Shown here one piece after another: positions 1-7,962 of a stretch of DNA of 37,229 nucleotides. Origin of the DNA: Prevotellaceae bacterium (GTDB taxonomy: Bacteria > Bacteroidota > Bacteroidia > Bacteroidales > Paludibacteraceae); assembly GCA_020636675.1 (NCBI GenBank), contig JACJXK010000023.1, positions 1-37,229 on the forward strand, written 5' to 3'. The notes beneath the pieces were generated by a model that worked only from the letters and a program-made list of their open reading frames with translations, was not told where the DNA came from and did not search any database. The translations under genes were made by a program, and so were the position numbers. Each line of letters begins with the position of its first letter. Position 1 is the stretch's first letter.

Positions 1-46
1 TTCTCATGGGAAGATAGGTTTCTGATTTCCGTCGTCTGATATATGT

Positions 47-88
47 AACGAAAAAAGGTTGTCCAACGTTGGACAACCTTTTTTCGTT
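47..88. terminator. Perfect 42-bp palindrome, likely bidirectional terminator after hisC
   Basis: A perfect inverted repeat centred between 67 and 68. Its GC-bearing core (GGTTGTCCAACGTTGGACAACC) is shortened here to its arms GGTTGTCC and GGACAACC, flanked by runs of six A and six T. It lies 20 bases beyond the hisC stop. The outer A/T runs give a U-tract on either strand, so it can terminate transcription from both sides. It marks the end of the his operon, which means hisB is not directly downstream here. Confidence 0.8.
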
Positions 89-108
89 CCGGTTATTTTC
101 TTCTGTTG

Positions 109-1140
109 TCACATCTTTTTCATTTCGTTGATCAGAATGTCGTTCTCCTTTGGTGTGCCTACAGTTATTCGAAGACCTCCTTGACAGAGGGCGACGTTGT
201 TCCTGTTCCTTACGATGATACCTTTCATGACAAGTCTTTCGTAGGTGGCGTTTGCATCGTCGACCTTCACCAGAATAAAGTTTGCATCGGTTGGATAGAT
301 ATGTCTGACGATGGGTACCTCCTTCATTTTCTCAATCAAAGAGGTTCTTTCCTCTAAAAGAGTTTTGACCCATTCTTTCACTTGCGATGCGTTGTCTAAG
401 ATGGATAATGCTTGCTTCTGCGTTAGAATGTTGACGTTGTAAGGATACTTTATCTTGTTGAAGATGTCGATTATTTCAGTAGAGGCGAATGCCATGCCTA
501 AACGGATGGATGCACTTCCCCATGCTTTCGAGAACGTTTGTAGGACGATTAAGTTGGGGTGTTTGTCCAGCTCTTTGAGAAATGAAGATTGGGAGGAGAA
601 GTCGATGTATGCTTCGTCTAGGATGACGATGCCGTCGAATACGCTGACTAGTTTGCGAATCTCGTCCTGGTTCAGAGCGTTACCTGTCGGATTGTTTGGT
701 GAACAGAGCCACATGACTTTCGTGTTTTTGTCTGCCTTCTCCATCATCTTGTCTGCTGAGAACTGAAAATCCTCGTCCAATAGTATCTCTCTGTATTCGA
801 TGTCGTTGATATCGGCACAGACGCCATACATTCCGTAGGTTGGTGCAATGGCAACTACGTTGTCCTTTCCTGGCACGCAGAATGCGCGGTAAACGAGGTC
901 TATGGGTTCGTCGCTGCCGTTGCCTAAGAATATGTTGTCTTTGGCTATTCCTTTTACTCCTGATATTTTTTCTTTAACCGCCCATTGTAAAGGATCCGGA
1001 TATCTGTTGAATGGGGCATTGTATGGATTCTCGTTCGCATCCAGATAGACAGAAGCCTCTCCCTTGAACTCGTTGCGGGCACAAGAGTATGGCTTCAATG
1101 CCATGATATTAGGTCGAACTAATTTTTTTAACTCAAACAT
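109..1140 (-). CDS. hisC: Histidinol-phosphate aminotransferase
   Basis: A PLP enzyme of fold type I that transfers the amino group from glutamate to imidazole-acetol phosphate in histidine biosynthesis, in the cytoplasm. The 343-residue length is typical of the family. Visible motifs are the N-terminal substrate segment LDANENPY (33-40), GNGSDE (73-78), SPNNPTG (147-153), the PLP-contacting DEAY (175-178) and TFSKAWGSASIRLG, in which Lys205 should form the Schiff base; a C-terminal Arg (GGLRITVG) binds the substrate carboxylate/phosphate. It is the last gene of the minus-strand his operon, 71 bases after a small ORF, and is followed by a strong terminator palindrome. Histidine-specific HisC assignment rests on the operon context as well as the sequence. 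Confidence 0.96.
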   Translation of the reverse strand: MFELKKLVRPNIMALKPYSCARNEFKGEASVYLDANENPYNAPFNRYPDPLQWAVKEKISGVKGIAKDNIFLGNGSDEPIDLVYRAFCVPGKDNVVAIAPTYGMYGVCADINDIEYREILLDEDFQFSADKMMEKADKNTKVMWLCSPNNPTGNALNQDEIRKLVSVFDGIVILDEAYIDFSSQSSFLKELDKHPNLIVLQTFSKAWGSASIRLGMAFASTEIIDIFNKIKYPYNVNILTQKQALSILDNASQVKEWVKTLLEERTSLIEKMKEVPIVRHIYPTDANFILVKVDDANATYERLVMKGIIVRNRNNVALCQGGLRITVGTPKENDILINEMKKM

Positions 1141-1211
1141 AAGATTGTTTTTTTTTGTGTTTGAAAAACTTTATTTTTTCGGATTCTCTCTTTTTTAGAA
1201 TACAATCCGTA

Positions 1212-1373
1212 TCAAGAAACTTGATGATTGTTTTCTCTATTGTTTAACATTATGATGGTCAGCTCCTTGGGGCTGCTATGCTCGGAGTTGGCAATGTAGC
1301 CATGGAAGGTGGTCGCCAACATGGCGGCTCTTTTCGCATCCTCGTCTCCTTTTATCTTGAAATAGAATATCAT
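1212..1373 (-). CDS. Small ORF (53 aa) between hisD and hisC, unknown function
   Basis: An ATG-started ORF of 53 codons in the 267-base gap between hisD and hisC, on the same strand. The product begins MIFYFKIKGDEDAKRAAM and ends NNHQVS. The reading frame extends upstream without a stop as far as the hisD end, but the ATG at 1373 has a modest AGGA nine bases ahead. The first 35 codons are rich in GCC, GAC, GAG, ACC and AAG, which looks like coding DNA. No signal peptide or membrane segment is visible. I recognise no family. It could instead be a decayed remnant, because the C-terminal third is low in complexity and polar. Confidence 0.5.
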   Translation of the reverse strand: MIFYFKIKGDEDAKRAAMLATTFHGYIANSEHSSPKELTIIMLNNRENNHQVS

Positions 1374-1407
1374 TTTTGTCTGTCCTAATAGAGTTTGCCA
1401 ATCTTGA

Positions 1408-2682
1408 TTATTTAAGTCTGAGTGTCACGGCGTTTTTGTGGGCGAACAGTTGTTCGTTTTCTGCCATGGTTTCGATGGCGTTTCCGATAAGTTTCAGGCC
1501 ATCCTGAGAAATCTCCTGATAGGTCATCTTCTTGCGGAAACTGTCCAGGTTTACGCCATTATAAGCTTTCGCATAACCGTTGGTCGGCAGCGTGTGGTTT
1601 GTTCCTGAAGCGTAGTCGCCGGCACTTTCCGGTGTGTAGTATCCTAGAAATAATGAGCCGGCGTTAGTGATCCGTTCTGCAATCTTGCCATATTCTTTGG
1701 TCGCAACGATGAGATGTTCGGGAGCATACTCGTTGCTCATCTCGATTACCTCGTCCATGTCGCGTACTAAAATTATTTTGCTGTTTGCTATGGATTTTTC
1801 CGCAATCTCTTTGCGCGGAAGATTGTCGAGTTGTTTCTCGACTTCTTTCATGGTTTCTTCGGCCAAATTCTCGCTGTTTGTTATCAGGATGGCTTGGCTG
1901 TCTACACCGTGCTCGGCTTGCGACAGAAGGTCGGAGGCTACGAAAGAGGGGTTGGCCGTCTCGTCGGCGATGACCTCCACTTCAGATGGTCCGGCAGGCA
2001 TGTCGATGGCCACGTCGCGTAGGCTTACCAGCTGTTTGGCTGCTGTCACGTATTGGTTGCCAGGACCGAAGATTTTATATGCTTTAGGCACGCTCTGAGT
2101 TCCGTAAGCCATGGCTCCGATGGCTTGGACACCACCAATCTTAAATATCCGGTCTACGCCAGCAGTCTTGGCTGCGAAAAGGACAGCTGGATGAACTTTG
2201 CCTTCCTTGTTGGGTGGCGTACATAGCGTTATCTCCTTGCATCCGGCTATCTTTGCGGGAATAGCCAACATCAATACGGTTGAGAATAGCGGAGCTGTCC
2301 CTCCCGGAATGTAGAGGCCTACTCTTTCGATAGGCATGGCTTTTTGCCAACATTTCACGCCTGGCATGGTCTCTACGCAAGGAAGTTCATGGTCTTGTGC
2401 CCCATGGAATTTTTCGATATTTCCCTTCGCTAGGACGATGGCGTCCTTCAGCTCTTTAGAGACGGTTGTCTCGGCTTCCCTTATCTCGTCTTCTGTGACT
2501 TGCAATGAGGTAAGTGAAACTTTGTCAAACTTCAACTCGTATTCTTTCACAGCCTCGTCGCCGCGGGTGCGGATGTCGTTGAGCACGTTACGGACAAGGT
2601 CGAAAAGACTGCTGTTGTCGAGCGTTGGACGGGTCAGTAGTTGACCCCACTCTTCTTTTTTCGGATATTTTATATATTGCAT
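1408..2682 (-). CDS. hisD: Histidinol dehydrogenase
   Basis: Catalyses the last two steps of histidine synthesis, oxidising L-histidinol to histidine with two NAD+ and a zinc ion. The 424-residue length matches the family. Key signatures are present: GGVQAIGAMAYGT (183-195), FGPGNQYV (205-212), DMPAGPSEV (227-235), and the zinc ligands Gln255 and His258 in SQAEHG. Also present are the catalytic pair Glu322-His323 (APEHL), Asp356 in the ESAGDYASG loop, and His415 near the end, which supplies the last zinc ligand. It lies 90 bases after hisG; that gap contains two short overlapping stem-loops (CCTTC-AAA-GAAGG and an alternative) and no gene. Confidence 0.97.
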   Translation of the reverse strand: MQYIKYPKKEEWGQLLTRPTLDNSSLFDLVRNVLNDIRTRGDEAVKEYELKFDKVSLTSLQVTEDEIREAETTVSKELKDAIVLAKGNIEKFHGAQDHELPCVETMPGVKCWQKAMPIERVGLYIPGGTAPLFSTVLMLAIPAKIAGCKEITLCTPPNKEGKVHPAVLFAAKTAGVDRIFKIGGVQAIGAMAYGTQSVPKAYKIFGPGNQYVTAAKQLVSLRDVAIDMPAGPSEVEVIADETANPSFVASDLLSQAEHGVDSQAILITNSENLAEETMKEVEKQLDNLPRKEIAEKSIANSKIILVRDMDEVIEMSNEYAPEHLIVATKEYGKIAERITNAGSLFLGYYTPESAGDYASGTNHTLPTNGYAKAYNGVNLDSFRKKMTYQEISQDGLKLIGNAIETMAENEQLFAHKNAVTLRLK

Positions 2683-2772
2683 GACGTTTCCTTTTTAGAC
2701 CGATGATAAGTTTTTTCTATATGCGAAGAAGGGAGGAACAAAACCTTCCTTCTTTGAAGGAGTGGAGGCTTC

Positions 2773-3624
2773 CTATAAAATCATTTTTTCGATAGGAACA
2801 ACGAGGATTCCTTCGGCTCCAAGTCCTTTCAGCTGGCTGATGATGTCCCAAAATGTCTTTTCTGCGATGACGGAGTGCAGGGAAGACCATCCTTCTTTGA
2901 CAAGCGGAGTCACGGTAGGAGCCTTCATTCCCGGAAGGATTTTGCATACCTCGTCAATCTTATCGTTCGGAATGTTGAGGATGATGTATTTTTTCCCCTC
3001 GGCGTTTTTGTATGAGTCGAAACGGAAAAGAAGTTCGTTGAGGATTTCCCTCTTTTCTCCGGTTAGGTTCTTGTTGCCTATCATGAGAGCCTCGGAATAC
3101 ATAACTACTTCAACCTCCTTCAGGTTGTTGCTGACGAGTGTGCCTCCCGAACTTACGATGTCGAAGATACAGTCTGCCAATCCTATTCCCGGCGCAATTT
3201 CCACGGATCCGGTGATGATGTGAGTCTCTGCGTTGATGTGGTTCTTTTTTAAGAAATCTTTCAGGATGCCGGGATAGGAGGTCGCTATTTTTTTCCCTTC
3301 AAACCAGTCCAGACCTTTATAGTCTACTGCCTTTGGAATGGCGAGAGACAGTCTGCATTTGCTGAAGTCGAGGCGTTTTATGATATCTGCATCTTCCTTC
3401 CTTTCTACAAATTCGTTTTCTCCAACCACGCCTACGTCGGCTATTCCGCTGGCTACGGCTTGTGGTATATCGTCATCTCTCAGATAGAGAATTTCGACAG
3501 GGAAATTCTTTGCGGGGATGAGTAAGGTCCTTTTCCCTGATTCGATCTTGATGCTTGATTCTTCGAGCATTGTCATTGTCTCTTCGTATAGACGGCCTTT
3601 GGCTTGAACTGCGATTCTTAACAT
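2773..3624 (-). CDS. hisG: ATP phosphoribosyltransferase (long HisG)
   Basis: First and committed enzyme of histidine biosynthesis: condenses ATP with PRPP. The 283-residue product is the long, hexameric form, with two periplasmic-binding-like catalytic lobes (about 1-210) followed by an ACT-like regulatory domain (about 210-283, around the ILNIPND and GMKAPTV segments) expected to bind histidine for feedback inhibition. N-terminal RIAVQAKGRLYEE, GIADVGVVGENEF and the PRPP-loop region VSSGGTLVSNNL are typical. I chose the ATG at 3624 (MLRIAVQ): the frame remains open upstream, but the additional residues would run into the attenuator terminator and are not family-like. It is the first gene of the operon and is controlled by the leader described separately. 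Confidence 0.96.
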   Translation of the reverse strand: MLRIAVQAKGRLYEETMTMLEESSIKIESGKRTLLIPAKNFPVEILYLRDDDIPQAVASGIADVGVVGENEFVERKEDADIIKRLDFSKCRLSLAIPKAVDYKGLDWFEGKKIATSYPGILKDFLKKNHINAETHIITGSVEIAPGIGLADCIFDIVSSGGTLVSNNLKEVEVVMYSEALMIGNKNLTGEKREILNELLFRFDSYKNAEGKKYIILNIPNDKIDEVCKILPGMKAPTVTPLVKEGWSSLHSVIAEKTFWDIISQLKGLGAEGILVVPIEKMIL

Positions 3625-3662
3625 AATCTGTATTTTTATTGTTATTGATATTTTTTTGAAAT

Positions 3663-3694
3663 AAAAAAAGCTCACCGTTTTTTCGGCAAGCTTT
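3663..3694 (-). terminator. Attenuator terminator hairpin of the his leader
   Basis: Read on the minus strand, arms AAGCTTGCCG and CGGTGAGCTT flank an AAAAAA loop and are followed by a run of T. With two G-U wobbles all ten base pairs form in RNA. It lies between the His-rich leader peptide and hisG, so it stops transcription when the leader is fully translated. Confidence 0.85.
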
Positions 3695-3734
3695 GTTCTT
3701 ATGATTGTTCACATGGCATATCTGCTCACCGAGA

Positions 3735-3779
3735 TTATCGTTGATAATGATGATGGATATGATGTGAAAGCTGTTGCAT
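3735..3779 (-). CDS. hisL: His operon leader peptide (14 aa, five His)
   Basis: A 15-codon ORF encoding MQQLSHHIHHHYQR followed by TAA. Five of the six residues from position 6 to 11 are His, interrupted only by one Ile. It starts about 21 bases after the predicted transcription start and ends seven bases before the anti-terminator arm. Such a His-dense peptide right before a terminator hairpin and hisG is diagnostic of an attenuator leader; the peptide itself is not expected to have a function after translation. Confidence 0.88.
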   Translation of the reverse strand: MQQLSHHIHHHYQR

Positions 3780-3806
3780 TTCTATCTGTTTTAGTTTTTT
3801 ACGATG

Positions 3807-3814
3807 CAAATATA
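3807..3814 (-). promoter_or_regulatory. Promoter -7 box of the his operon (TATATTTG)
   Basis: On the minus strand the sequence TATATTTG fits the Bacteroidota -7 consensus TAnnTTTG exactly. It lies 28 bases before the leader ATG, giving a short leader start. No clear TTTG -33 element sits 19 bases upstream. An imperfect tandem repeat (AGTTTAGAAAAG / AGTTTTAGAAAAGAG, 3852-3878) lies further upstream between this promoter and the divergent coaX promoter. Confidence 0.55.
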
Positions 3815-3976
3815 GAAAAATAATTTGTAAGAGAATAGAAATCTGTCTAAAAGTTTAGAAAAGAGTTTTAGAAAAGAGTCGTTGATAGTGTTTGCTTTGT
3901 TGCAAGGAAATGCGGTTGGTGGAGTTTGTCTTCGGCATTTCTTGTCTGTTCGTGTTCCTGTTTTTGAATTTCATAT

Positions 3977-3984
3977 TACCTTTG
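3977..3984 (+). promoter_or_regulatory. Promoter -7 box of the coaX transcript (TACCTTTG)
   Basis: TACCTTTG matches the TAnnTTTG -7 consensus and lies 45 bases before the coaX ATG. No good -33 TTTG is present at the usual spacing. A seven-codon ORF (ATG at 4014, TAA at 4035-4037) lies in the leader and overlaps the coaX start codon. Confidence 0.45.
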
Positions 3985-4029
3985 TGCTCGATTTTAGAAA
4001 AAAGTAGAACCACATGAAGATATTCGGAA

Positions 4030-4755
4030 ATGTGTAATTTAGTAATAGATCAAGGTAACTCATCCACGAAGATAGGGGTGTTTGATAAGGGAGTTCTGCT
4101 GTTCTCGGAGCGTTATCCGATGTTTGGTGCTTTGGAGATTGCTTCGATTTGGTCCCGATTTGAAGTGGAAGATTCCATCTTGTCGTCGGTGGTAGATTTG
4201 GACAGTGAATTACTGTCTCTCTTGCAAGCCAAATCGCACAGGTTTGTTTTGCTGGACGAGTCCACTCCGTTACCAATCTCCAATCTTTACGAGACACCGA
4301 AGACACTGGGACGAGATAGGTTGGCAGTCTGTGTGGGAGCTAACTTTCTGAAGCCTGATTCCAATCTGTTGGTGATTGATGCGGGAACGGCCGTGACATA
4401 TGATATCGTCAATTCCAAAAATCAATATGTGGGAGGTACTATCTCTCCGGGTTTGGACATGAGAGCGCGGTCCTTACATAATTTTACGAAGAAATTGCCG
4501 TTAGTAGAAGTGAAGGAAGATGTTGGGATCTATGGAACCACCACCGAAACGGCGCTTCAGAGTGGAGTTTTGAATGGTTTGGTCTATGAGATGGACGGAT
4601 ATGTAAATGCGTTGTCGTCCGTTTATCCTGACCTTTCAGTATTTTTAACAGGTGGCTCTTCTTTTTATTTTGAAAGAAAATTAAAAAGTGTCATCTTTGC
4701 AAATCAAAATTTATTATTGGTAGGATTAAACCGAATACTCTCATTTAGATGTTGA
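4030..4755 (+). CDS. coaX: Type III pantothenate kinase
   Basis: Phosphorylates pantothenate to 4'-phosphopantothenate, the first step of coenzyme A synthesis, using an ASKHA-fold kinase that is insensitive to CoA feedback in characterised members. Motifs visible: N-terminal phosphate loop DQGNSSTK with Asp7, GRDRLA (94-99), DAGTAVTYD (117-125), GGTISPGLDMR (135-145), and TGGSSFY near the end. The 241-residue length is normal. The ATG at 4030 is the only start that retains the N-terminal Asp loop. The last seven bases overlap the start of the next gene, so the two are likely translated in a coupled way. A tiny upstream ORF overlaps its start codon. Confidence 0.95.
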   Translation: MCNLVIDQGNSSTKIGVFDKGVLLFSERYPMFGALEIASIWSRFEVEDSILSSVVDLDSELLSLLQAKSHRFVLLDESTPLPISNLYETPKTLGRDRLAVCVGANFLKPDSNLLVIDAGTAVTYDIVNSKNQYVGGTISPGLDMRARSLHNFTKKLPLVEVKEDVGIYGTTTETALQSGVLNGLVYEMDGYVNALSSVYPDLSVFLTGGSSFYFERKLKSVIFANQNLLLVGLNRILSFRC

Positions 4756-5999
4756 AAAAGAGCTTTATACTTTTATTTCTAATGGGCTTGACTGTCTCAT
4801 TATATTCACAGAATAATACGAGTTCTCCTTATACCAGATATGGATATGGTAATTTGGTCGATGCAGGGTTCGGACAGAGCAAGGCGATGGGAGGAATCTC
4901 CTTTGGATTGCGGTCCAACCAATTTGTCAACCCGGCCAACCCGGCATCCTATACTGCAATAGATTCCATGACGTTCCGCTTTGAACTTGGTGCGGCCGCT
5001 AAATTATCAACCTATTCGGACAATGCGGCCAACCAGACGACATTTGATGCCAATTTGGAATATCTGGCCTTGCAGTTCCCTGTAACCAGATGGTTGGGCG
5101 TAAGTGCAGGCCTTCTGCCATATTCGTTTGTCGGTTATGATTATTATTCGAAGACAACGCAGCCATCTTCCATCATCTCCAATTCGCTCACCGCAACCTA
5201 TAACTATACGGGCAATGGAGGAATCACGCAGGTTTATTTGGGCGCGGGTGTGTCTCCTTTCGAGAATTTTTCGGTGGGTGCTAATTTCGGGTATAATTTC
5301 GGAACGATAGAGCATGTCAGCAGTGTTACTTTTGATACTACGATTTATCGATCCATGTATCAGAGCAAACAGATAGACATCACGGACTTTATCTGGACGT
5401 TGGGTGCTCAGTATGTAATCCCGTTTGAAAACGAGAAAAAGTTGACGTTGGGCGCTACATTCCAGACAAAGTCAAAGTTTTCTGCCAATGCGCAACAGGT
5501 TGTCTATTCGTCTGGCGTCGATACGGTCACTATTGATAATATAGATGATTTTGAATCTCCGTTAACATTTGGCCTGGGATTTGTATATAACTTTTCAGAT
5601 AGGTTGATGGCAGGTTTTGACTATAAAAGACAGAATTGGTCTGATGTCAAGTATTTTGGAGAAAAACCATTCGCCGATAGGAATAAATATTCGATGGGAG
5701 TTGAGTTTTTGCCCAAAAGTTCTAGCAAGAGGTATTTGGAACGGGTATATTATCGTTTTGGAGCAAACTACTCCAACTCTTATGTGAAACTGAATGATGA
5801 GACATTGAACGAGTTTTCTCTCAGTGCAGGTTTGGGATTGCCGCTGAAACGAGGGTTGAATCCGACAGTCGTGAATCTTGTATTTGAGTATGGAAATATG
5901 GGTACAACTGCCGATAATTTGATCAGGGAGCGTTATTTTAAATTCACACTGAACGCCACAATCAACGAAAGGTGGTTCATGAAACGAAAATTTGAATAA
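4749..5999 (+). CDS. Outer-membrane beta-barrel protein
   Basis: A 416-residue exported protein with a clear signal peptide (KK, then a hydrophobic stretch, ending SLYSQ). The mature N-terminus SSPYTRYGYG is followed by many alternating polar and aromatic strands (for example YALQ-, GAGVSPFENFSVGANFGYNFG and the ending FKFTLNATINERWF), as expected of a transmembrane barrel resembling the FadL/OmpP1 or conserved Bacteroidota OMP group. The substrate is unknown. Its first seven bases overlap coaX, and the next gene begins within its last codons or 23 bases after, so the three form one transcript. I cannot tell whether it is a transporter or a structural component. Confidence 0.8.
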   Translation: MLKKSFILLFLMGLTVSLYSQNNTSSPYTRYGYGNLVDAGFGQSKAMGGISFGLRSNQFVNPANPASYTAIDSMTFRFELGAAAKLSTYSDNAANQTTFDANLEYLALQFPVTRWLGVSAGLLPYSFVGYDYYSKTTQPSSIISNSLTATYNYTGNGGITQVYLGAGVSPFENFSVGANFGYNFGTIEHVSSVTFDTTIYRSMYQSKQIDITDFIWTLGAQYVIPFENEKKLTLGATFQTKSKFSANAQQVVYSSGVDTVTIDNIDDFESPLTFGLGFVYNFSDRLMAGFDYKRQNWSDVKYFGEKPFADRNKYSMGVEFLPKSSSKRYLERVYYRFGANYSNSYVKLNDETLNEFSLSAGLGLPLKRGLNPTVVNLVFEYGNMGTTADNLIRERYFKFTLNATINERWFMKRKFE

Positions 6000-6021
6000 A
6001 AAAACATTAATATTTACAGTG

Positions 6022-7374
6022 ATGAAAACCAAATTTATATTGTCAGCGGCAGCGTTTGGATTGGTCGCTTTTTCTGGAATGGCCCAGACTGGCATAAATA
6101 GTGGAACGAAGTGTGGACATGGAGCTGATAGTGTGGCGTGTGTCCAGAACTTGAGTTTGTTGGGACAATATGGAAAACAAGGCGATTTTGCAAGCGCTGT
6201 AGGTCCTTGGACTCAGGCTTACGAGAATTGTCCTGCATCTCACGTCTCTATATATCAATATGGCCCTAAAATCGTAGCTTGGCAAATCTCTCAGGAGAAG
6301 GATGCTGTAAAGAAGGCTCAGCTTCTTGATAAACTGATGGGGGTGTATGATAACCGTATGAAATATTTCTCTAACATGAAGAAATATGGCAAACCATATA
6401 TATTGGGAAGAAAGGCTATCGATTATGTGACTTATGTGGATCCTGTAAAAGACCCATTGAAGGAAAAGGCATACAAATGGTTGGCTGAGGCTATCGAGTT
6501 GGGTGGAGAGTCTAACGAGGTTGGCGTTTTCCAACAGTATTTCCTTTTGGCCGATGATATGTACAAGAAAAATCCGAATGGATTTAAAGAACAATACATC
6601 AACGACTATCTTATGATTACTCCGATGTTGACAAATCGTGGCAATTCGGGTGTGGCTAAGGATTCCGTTTATGGAAACATGAAGACGATTGTCGACGTGA
6701 TGTTCGCTAAGTCAGGAGCTGCTCAATGCAAGGATTTGGACAATATCTATGGAAAACAGCTTGCGGCGAAGAAAGACGACAAGGATTTCATGAAGATGGT
6801 TTTGGCTCTCTACTCAATCGCAGATTGTGAAGAGTCTGACGTCTATTTCAAGGCTTCCGACTATATGTACAAGATAGAACCGTCAGCTTCTGCTGCTCGA
6901 GGTTTGGCTGTACAGGCTTATAACAATAAGGAGTATTCGAGAGCCATTGAGTATTTCTCCAATGCGATTTCCATGGAAACCAATAATGGAGATAAGTCAA
7001 ATCTATATATGAAGATTGCCGCGGTGTACAATAAACTGGGTAATTATTCAAAAGCCAGATCTGCGGCGCAAAGTGCGTTGAGCCATAACTCGGCTAACTC
7101 TAACGCATATATCTTGATTGCTCACTTGTATGCTCAGCATTGTTCATCTATCAGTGATGATCCTATCCTTCAAAAGACCGCTTATTGGGCTGCTGTCGAC
7201 AAGTTGGAGAGAGCCAAGGCTGTTGATCCTTCTTGTTCTGCGAATGTCAACAAGATGATATCCGGATACAAGGCTAATTTCCCTCCGTCATCTGAACTGT
7301 TCATGAGGGGTATTAAATCGGGAGCTTCATATACTGTTCCTGGATGGATTGGAGAGACTACGAAGGTTAGATAA
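6022..7374 (+). CDS. Exported tetratricopeptide-repeat protein
   Basis: A 450-residue protein with a signal peptide (MKTKFILSAAAFGLVAFSGMAQ). The body is alpha-helical. At least two consecutive TPR-like units are visible near residues 295-350, where AVQAYNNKEYSRAIEYFSNAI is followed by KIAAVYNKLGNYSKARSAA (quoted in part), and the alanine-rich helix after them fits a third. The frame is open to an earlier ATG at 5992, inside the preceding gene, but the start at 6022 places the signal peptide at the terminus. TPR proteins act as scaffolds; the neighbours (barrel protein upstream, lptC downstream) suggest a role in outer-membrane biogenesis, which is inference. Confidence 0.78.
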   Translation: MKTKFILSAAAFGLVAFSGMAQTGINSGTKCGHGADSVACVQNLSLLGQYGKQGDFASAVGPWTQAYENCPASHVSIYQYGPKIVAWQISQEKDAVKKAQLLDKLMGVYDNRMKYFSNMKKYGKPYILGRKAIDYVTYVDPVKDPLKEKAYKWLAEAIELGGESNEVGVFQQYFLLADDMYKKNPNGFKEQYINDYLMITPMLTNRGNSGVAKDSVYGNMKTIVDVMFAKSGAAQCKDLDNIYGKQLAAKKDDKDFMKMVLALYSIADCEESDVYFKASDYMYKIEPSASAARGLAVQAYNNKEYSRAIEYFSNAISMETNNGDKSNLYMKIAAVYNKLGNYSKARSAAQSALSHNSANSNAYILIAHLYAQHCSSISDDPILQKTAYWAAVDKLERAKAVDPSCSANVNKMISGYKANFPPSSELFMRGIKSGASYTVPGWIGETTKVR

Positions 7375-7384
7375 TTTGTAGAAA

Positions 7385-7951
7385 GTGGATTATAATAGGA
7401 ATTTTAAATATATGCATGCGGCAGCTTCCGTTCTGGTGGCTGCTGTGTGCTTTTTTGCCTCTTGTTCAGAGAATGTGGAGAAGGTTGATGCTATCCATGA
7501 CCGGTCGAAAACTCCCTCTCTGAGAGCAAGTGATGTGATGACTGTCGTTTCTGACTCTGGTATTACGCGTTATCGTGTCAATGCCAAAGAGTGGTTGGTC
7601 TATGATCGTGCGGCAGAACCTTATTGGGATTTTCCGAAAGGCCTTCATCTGGAGAAGTTTGACACGGAGTTGAAGGTGGATGCGGAAATAAAGAGTAAGT
7701 ATGCCATCTATTATACGAAGAAGAAGTTGTGGGACTTGAGGGACAGCGTTCATGCGATGAATCTCAAAGGCGAGAACTTTGAGTGCAAGCGTTTGTTTTG
7801 GGATGAAAACGAACAGCGTGTTTATTCGGACGATACCATTACTATAAAACAGACGGATAAGACGATAGTGGGAAAGGGTTTCGAATCGAACCAGTCGCTC
7901 ACGAGATATACAATCAGAAAGGTGACGGGAATGTTTCCCGTTTCGGAATAA
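7385..7951 (+). CDS. lptC: LPS export protein LptC (lipoprotein-like)
   Basis: LptC forms the periplasmic bridge that receives lipopolysaccharide from LptBFG and passes it to LptA. The 188-residue product has a hydrophobic N-terminus ending in the lipobox-like FFASC (a predicted lipidation site), then a beta-rich region with VNAKEWLVYD, YPKGLHLEKFD-like (here FPKGLHLEKFD), the DSVHAMNLKGE motif and KTIVGKGFESNQSLTRYTI, all typical of the Bacteroidota LptC/YrbK family. The start used is a GTG at 7385; an ATG at 7412 would give a shorter signal. It follows the TPR gene by ten bases and precedes the CNNM gene by eleven. Confidence 0.88.
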   Translation: MDYNRNFKYMHAAASVLVAAVCFFASCSENVEKVDAIHDRSKTPSLRASDVMTVVSDSGITRYRVNAKEWLVYDRAAEPYWDFPKGLHLEKFDTELKVDAEIKSKYAIYYTKKKLWDLRDSVHAMNLKGENFECKRLFWDENEQRVYSDDTITIKQTDKTIVGKGFESNQSLTRYTIRKVTGMFPVSE

Positions 7952-7962
7952 GAGGGGACGAC

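Larger units (their letters stand above)
3663..3800 (-). promoter_or_regulatory. Histidine-operon transcription attenuator
   Basis: A complete ribosome-mediated attenuator. In transcript order it holds a His-codon leader ORF (3779-3735), a region-2 arm CGGTGAGC (minus strand of 3724-3731) placed just after the leader stop, then the terminator arms (3693-3684 and 3677-3668). The region-2 arm is a copy of the 3' terminator arm, so it can pair with GCTTGCCG over eight bases and prevent terminator formation. A ribosome stalled at the His codons leaves region 2 free (read-through); one reaching the stop masks it (termination). The geometry is seen directly; the mechanism is inferred from classical his/trp attenuators. 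Confidence 0.85.

Noticed and set aside
3625..3675. 17-codon N-terminal extension of HisG
   Set aside because: It would begin inside the attenuator terminator; the family N-terminus fits the ATG at 3624.
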